NCBI RefSeq assembly: GCF_029815055.1
Contig: NZ_JAPPWA010000002.1
Location: 124,001 to 188,000 of the forward strand
DNA from: Ignatzschineria sp. RMDPL8A
GTDB taxonomy: Bacteria > Pseudomonadota > Gammaproteobacteria > Cardiobacteriales > Wohlfahrtiimonadaceae
Direction: 5' to 3'
Length of the DNA stretch: 64,000 nt
Every line of letters starts with the position of its first letter. Position 1 is the first letter of the stretch. The position numbers and the translations under genes were made by a program. This document shows, in pieces, positions 63,162-64,000 of the stretch. The notes under the pieces were generated by a model. It did not search any database. It was given only the letters and a program-made list of their open reading frames with translations, and was not told the DNA's origin.

Positions 63162-63674
63162 ATGAAAAAGAAATTAACAATCGCTATGCTTTCAGGCTTA
63201 ATCCTTACAACATCAGCAATGGCTCAAGATCAAAAAGGCCTTACTGATCGTCAAGGACAAGGCGTTACTGACCGTCAAGGCGAGTGCGTATTAACTATCG
63301 GTGGTACAGCGGACGCTTGTGGCGCACCTGTACAAGAAGTTAAAACTTATGAAGCAGACGCATTCTTTGATTTTGACAAAGCAACGATTAAACCAGCTGG
63401 TAAAGCTAAATTAGACGAATTAGTTGCAGAATTAGGCAACAAAAAAGTAAACAGCATTAGCCTTGCAGGTCACACTGACGCAACAGGCCCAGCTGCTTAC
63501 AACCAAGGTCTTTCTGAGCGTCGTGCTAAATCAGTTGAAGCATACTTAGTATCAAAAGGCGTTGATGCAAACTTAATCAATGCAGTAGGTTACGGTGCAA
63601 ACCAACCGATCGCTCCGAACGATACTCGTGAAAACCGTGCGAAAAACCGCCGTGTTGATATCACAATCAACTAA
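63162..63674 (+). CDS. OmpA-family peptidoglycan-binding protein
   Basis: 170 residues. Signal peptide MKKKLTIAMLSGLILTTSAMA, then a short mature N-terminus with a near-repeat GLTDRQGQGVTDRQG, two cysteines (CVLTIGGTADAC), and an OmpA C-terminal domain: FFDFDKATIKPAGKAKL, LAGHTDATGPAAYNQGLSERRAKSVEAYL (pattern), ENRAKNRRVDITI. There is no beta-barrel domain, so it is a periplasmic or partly anchored OmpA-like protein. Codon use is strongly biased, as for abundant proteins. SD TGGAGAG. A related gene begins 231 bp downstream. Confidence 0.9.
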   Translation: MKKKLTIAMLSGLILTTSAMAQDQKGLTDRQGQGVTDRQGECVLTIGGTADACGAPVQEVKTYEADAFFDFDKATIKPAGKAKLDELVAELGNKKVNSISLAGHTDATGPAAYNQGLSERRAKSVEAYLVSKGVDANLINAVGYGANQPIAPNDTRENRAKNRRVDITIN

Positions 63675-63730
63675 TTAAAGACGCCTAACCGCGTTAATTA
63701 GTGATTCAGATCTAGTTTTAGATCTAAAAG

Positions 63731-63753
63731 CCCCTCTTCGGAGGGGTTTTTTT
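63731..63753 (+). terminator. Terminator after the OmpA-family gene
   Basis: CCCCTC (63731-63736) and GAGGGG (63741-63746) around a TTCG tetraloop, then T7. A palindrome TTTTAGATCTAAAA (63716-63729) just precedes it. Confidence 0.9.
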
Positions 63754-63837
63754 GTGCTTTTTTTATGCGTCATCATTTTAGATTTGGTATAGTACAGGAA
63801 CAATATAGATAATAATGATTGCGTTAGATAGAGTTTT

Positions 63838-63866
63838 TTGACTATACTTAAGCGTAATTGTAAGAT
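63838..63866 (+). promoter_or_regulatory. Promoter of the second OmpA-family gene
   Basis: TTGACT (63838-63843), 17-bp spacer, TAAGAT (63861-63866). TGAGGAG at about 63890 serves as ribosome-binding site for the GTG at 63906. Confidence 0.65.
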
Positions 63867-63905
63867 TAATTCGTACTAAACAGATACTTATGAGGAGATA
63901 ATATA

Positions 63906-64000
63906 GTGAATAAGTTAAAGTTTGCATTATTAGTGGGTTCTTTAGTGTTCTCCACATCTGCAATGGCCGAAGATAAAACCTTAACTGACCGTTGGGGCAA
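63906..64000 (+). CDS. OmpA-family protein, 5' part (partial)
   Basis: Starts GTG at 63906: MNKLKFALLVGSLVFSTSAMA is a Sec signal peptide, followed by EDKTLTDRWG, matching the KGLTDRQG start of the mature neighbour at 63162. The window ends after 31 codons. It is probably a tandem paralogue of that gene, with its own promoter and SD. The domain content beyond the signal peptide cannot be seen; the paralogy rests on the shared LTDR(Q/W)G motif, the position and the signal peptide. Confidence 0.7.
   Translation, partial: MNKLKFALLVGSLVFSTSAMAEDKTLTDRWG

Overview
The window reads as chromosomal DNA of a gammaproteobacterium with a moderate GC content (roughly mid-40s percent by eye). The gene content (lptM-lysA, argS-proQ, surA-rsmA, tolB-pal, msbA, hemA) is typical of Gammaproteobacteria. 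The arrangement is not that of Enterobacterales or Pseudomonas. A single-parvulin SurA, SAM-I (S-box) control of metH and metF and an NrtR-controlled nadC make me suspect a small-genome lineage such as the Cardiobacterales (Ignatzschineria/Wohlfahrtiimonas-like). That placement is an inference, not proven. I see no rRNA, tRNA, CRISPR array, integrase, transposase or phage gene. Codon usage and gene packing look uniform, so this is mostly core genome.

Layout. 1-2069 (minus): queA (cut by the window edge), lysA and a very small lipoprotein gene lptM whose stop overlaps the lysA start. 2297-6068: an exported hypothetical protein, gyrA, then a roughly 185-nt intergenic RNA with GGA-loop hairpins that looks like a CsrA/RsmA-sequestering sRNA. 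6095-11641 (minus): small membrane protein, arsB-like transporter, ssb, a SPOR-domain FtsN-like protein, argS and proQ. 11810-15167 (plus): surA, rsmA, ppx/gppA. 15240-17377 (minus): HAD-IIA phosphatase, lipoprotein, ferritin. 17609-22979 (plus): MATE exporter, M48 membrane peptidase with a long C-terminal part, aldehyde dehydrogenase. 23110-26240 (minus): haem-type TonB receptor and ogt. 26477-29468 (plus): a complete polar amino-acid ABC importer. 29528-31831: MFS exporter, divergent AraC regulator and a small membrane protein with a hexanucleotide repeat. 32018-34529 (minus): DAACS symporter and LysR regulator. 34530-35552: about 1 kb without a credible gene, which holds a well-structured minus-strand RNA candidate and some GGA hairpins.

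35553-37049 (plus): uspA, DUF4186 and YaiI/YqxD proteins. 37123-41218 (minus): metH behind a 68-codon ORF and a SAM-I riboswitch. 41385-46943 (plus): nrtR, then a probable operon nadC-tctC-tctB-tctA-glutaredoxin preceded by two tandem palindromic operators. 47096-50358: LEA-like coiled-coil lipoprotein, MscS-like protein, RluA-type pseudouridine synthase. 50486-51709: SAM-I riboswitch and metF. 51811-54843 (minus): lldD and an alkaline-phosphatase-superfamily membrane protein. 55038-64000 (plus): ubiD, Slp-like lipoprotein, hemA, hpt, tolB, pal, msbA, an OmpA-family gene and the start of a related second one.

How it fits together. Methionine synthesis (metF supplies methyl-THF, metH uses it with B12) is under two separate S-box leaders. 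NAD synthesis appears to be governed by NrtR acting on nadC together with a tripartite carboxylate importer, which suggests uptake of quinolinate or a related pyridine carboxylate. The post-transcriptional layer has ProQ plus at least one Csr-type sRNA candidate. Envelope integrity genes (SurA, Tol-Pal, MsbA, OmpA paralogues, LptM) are well represented.
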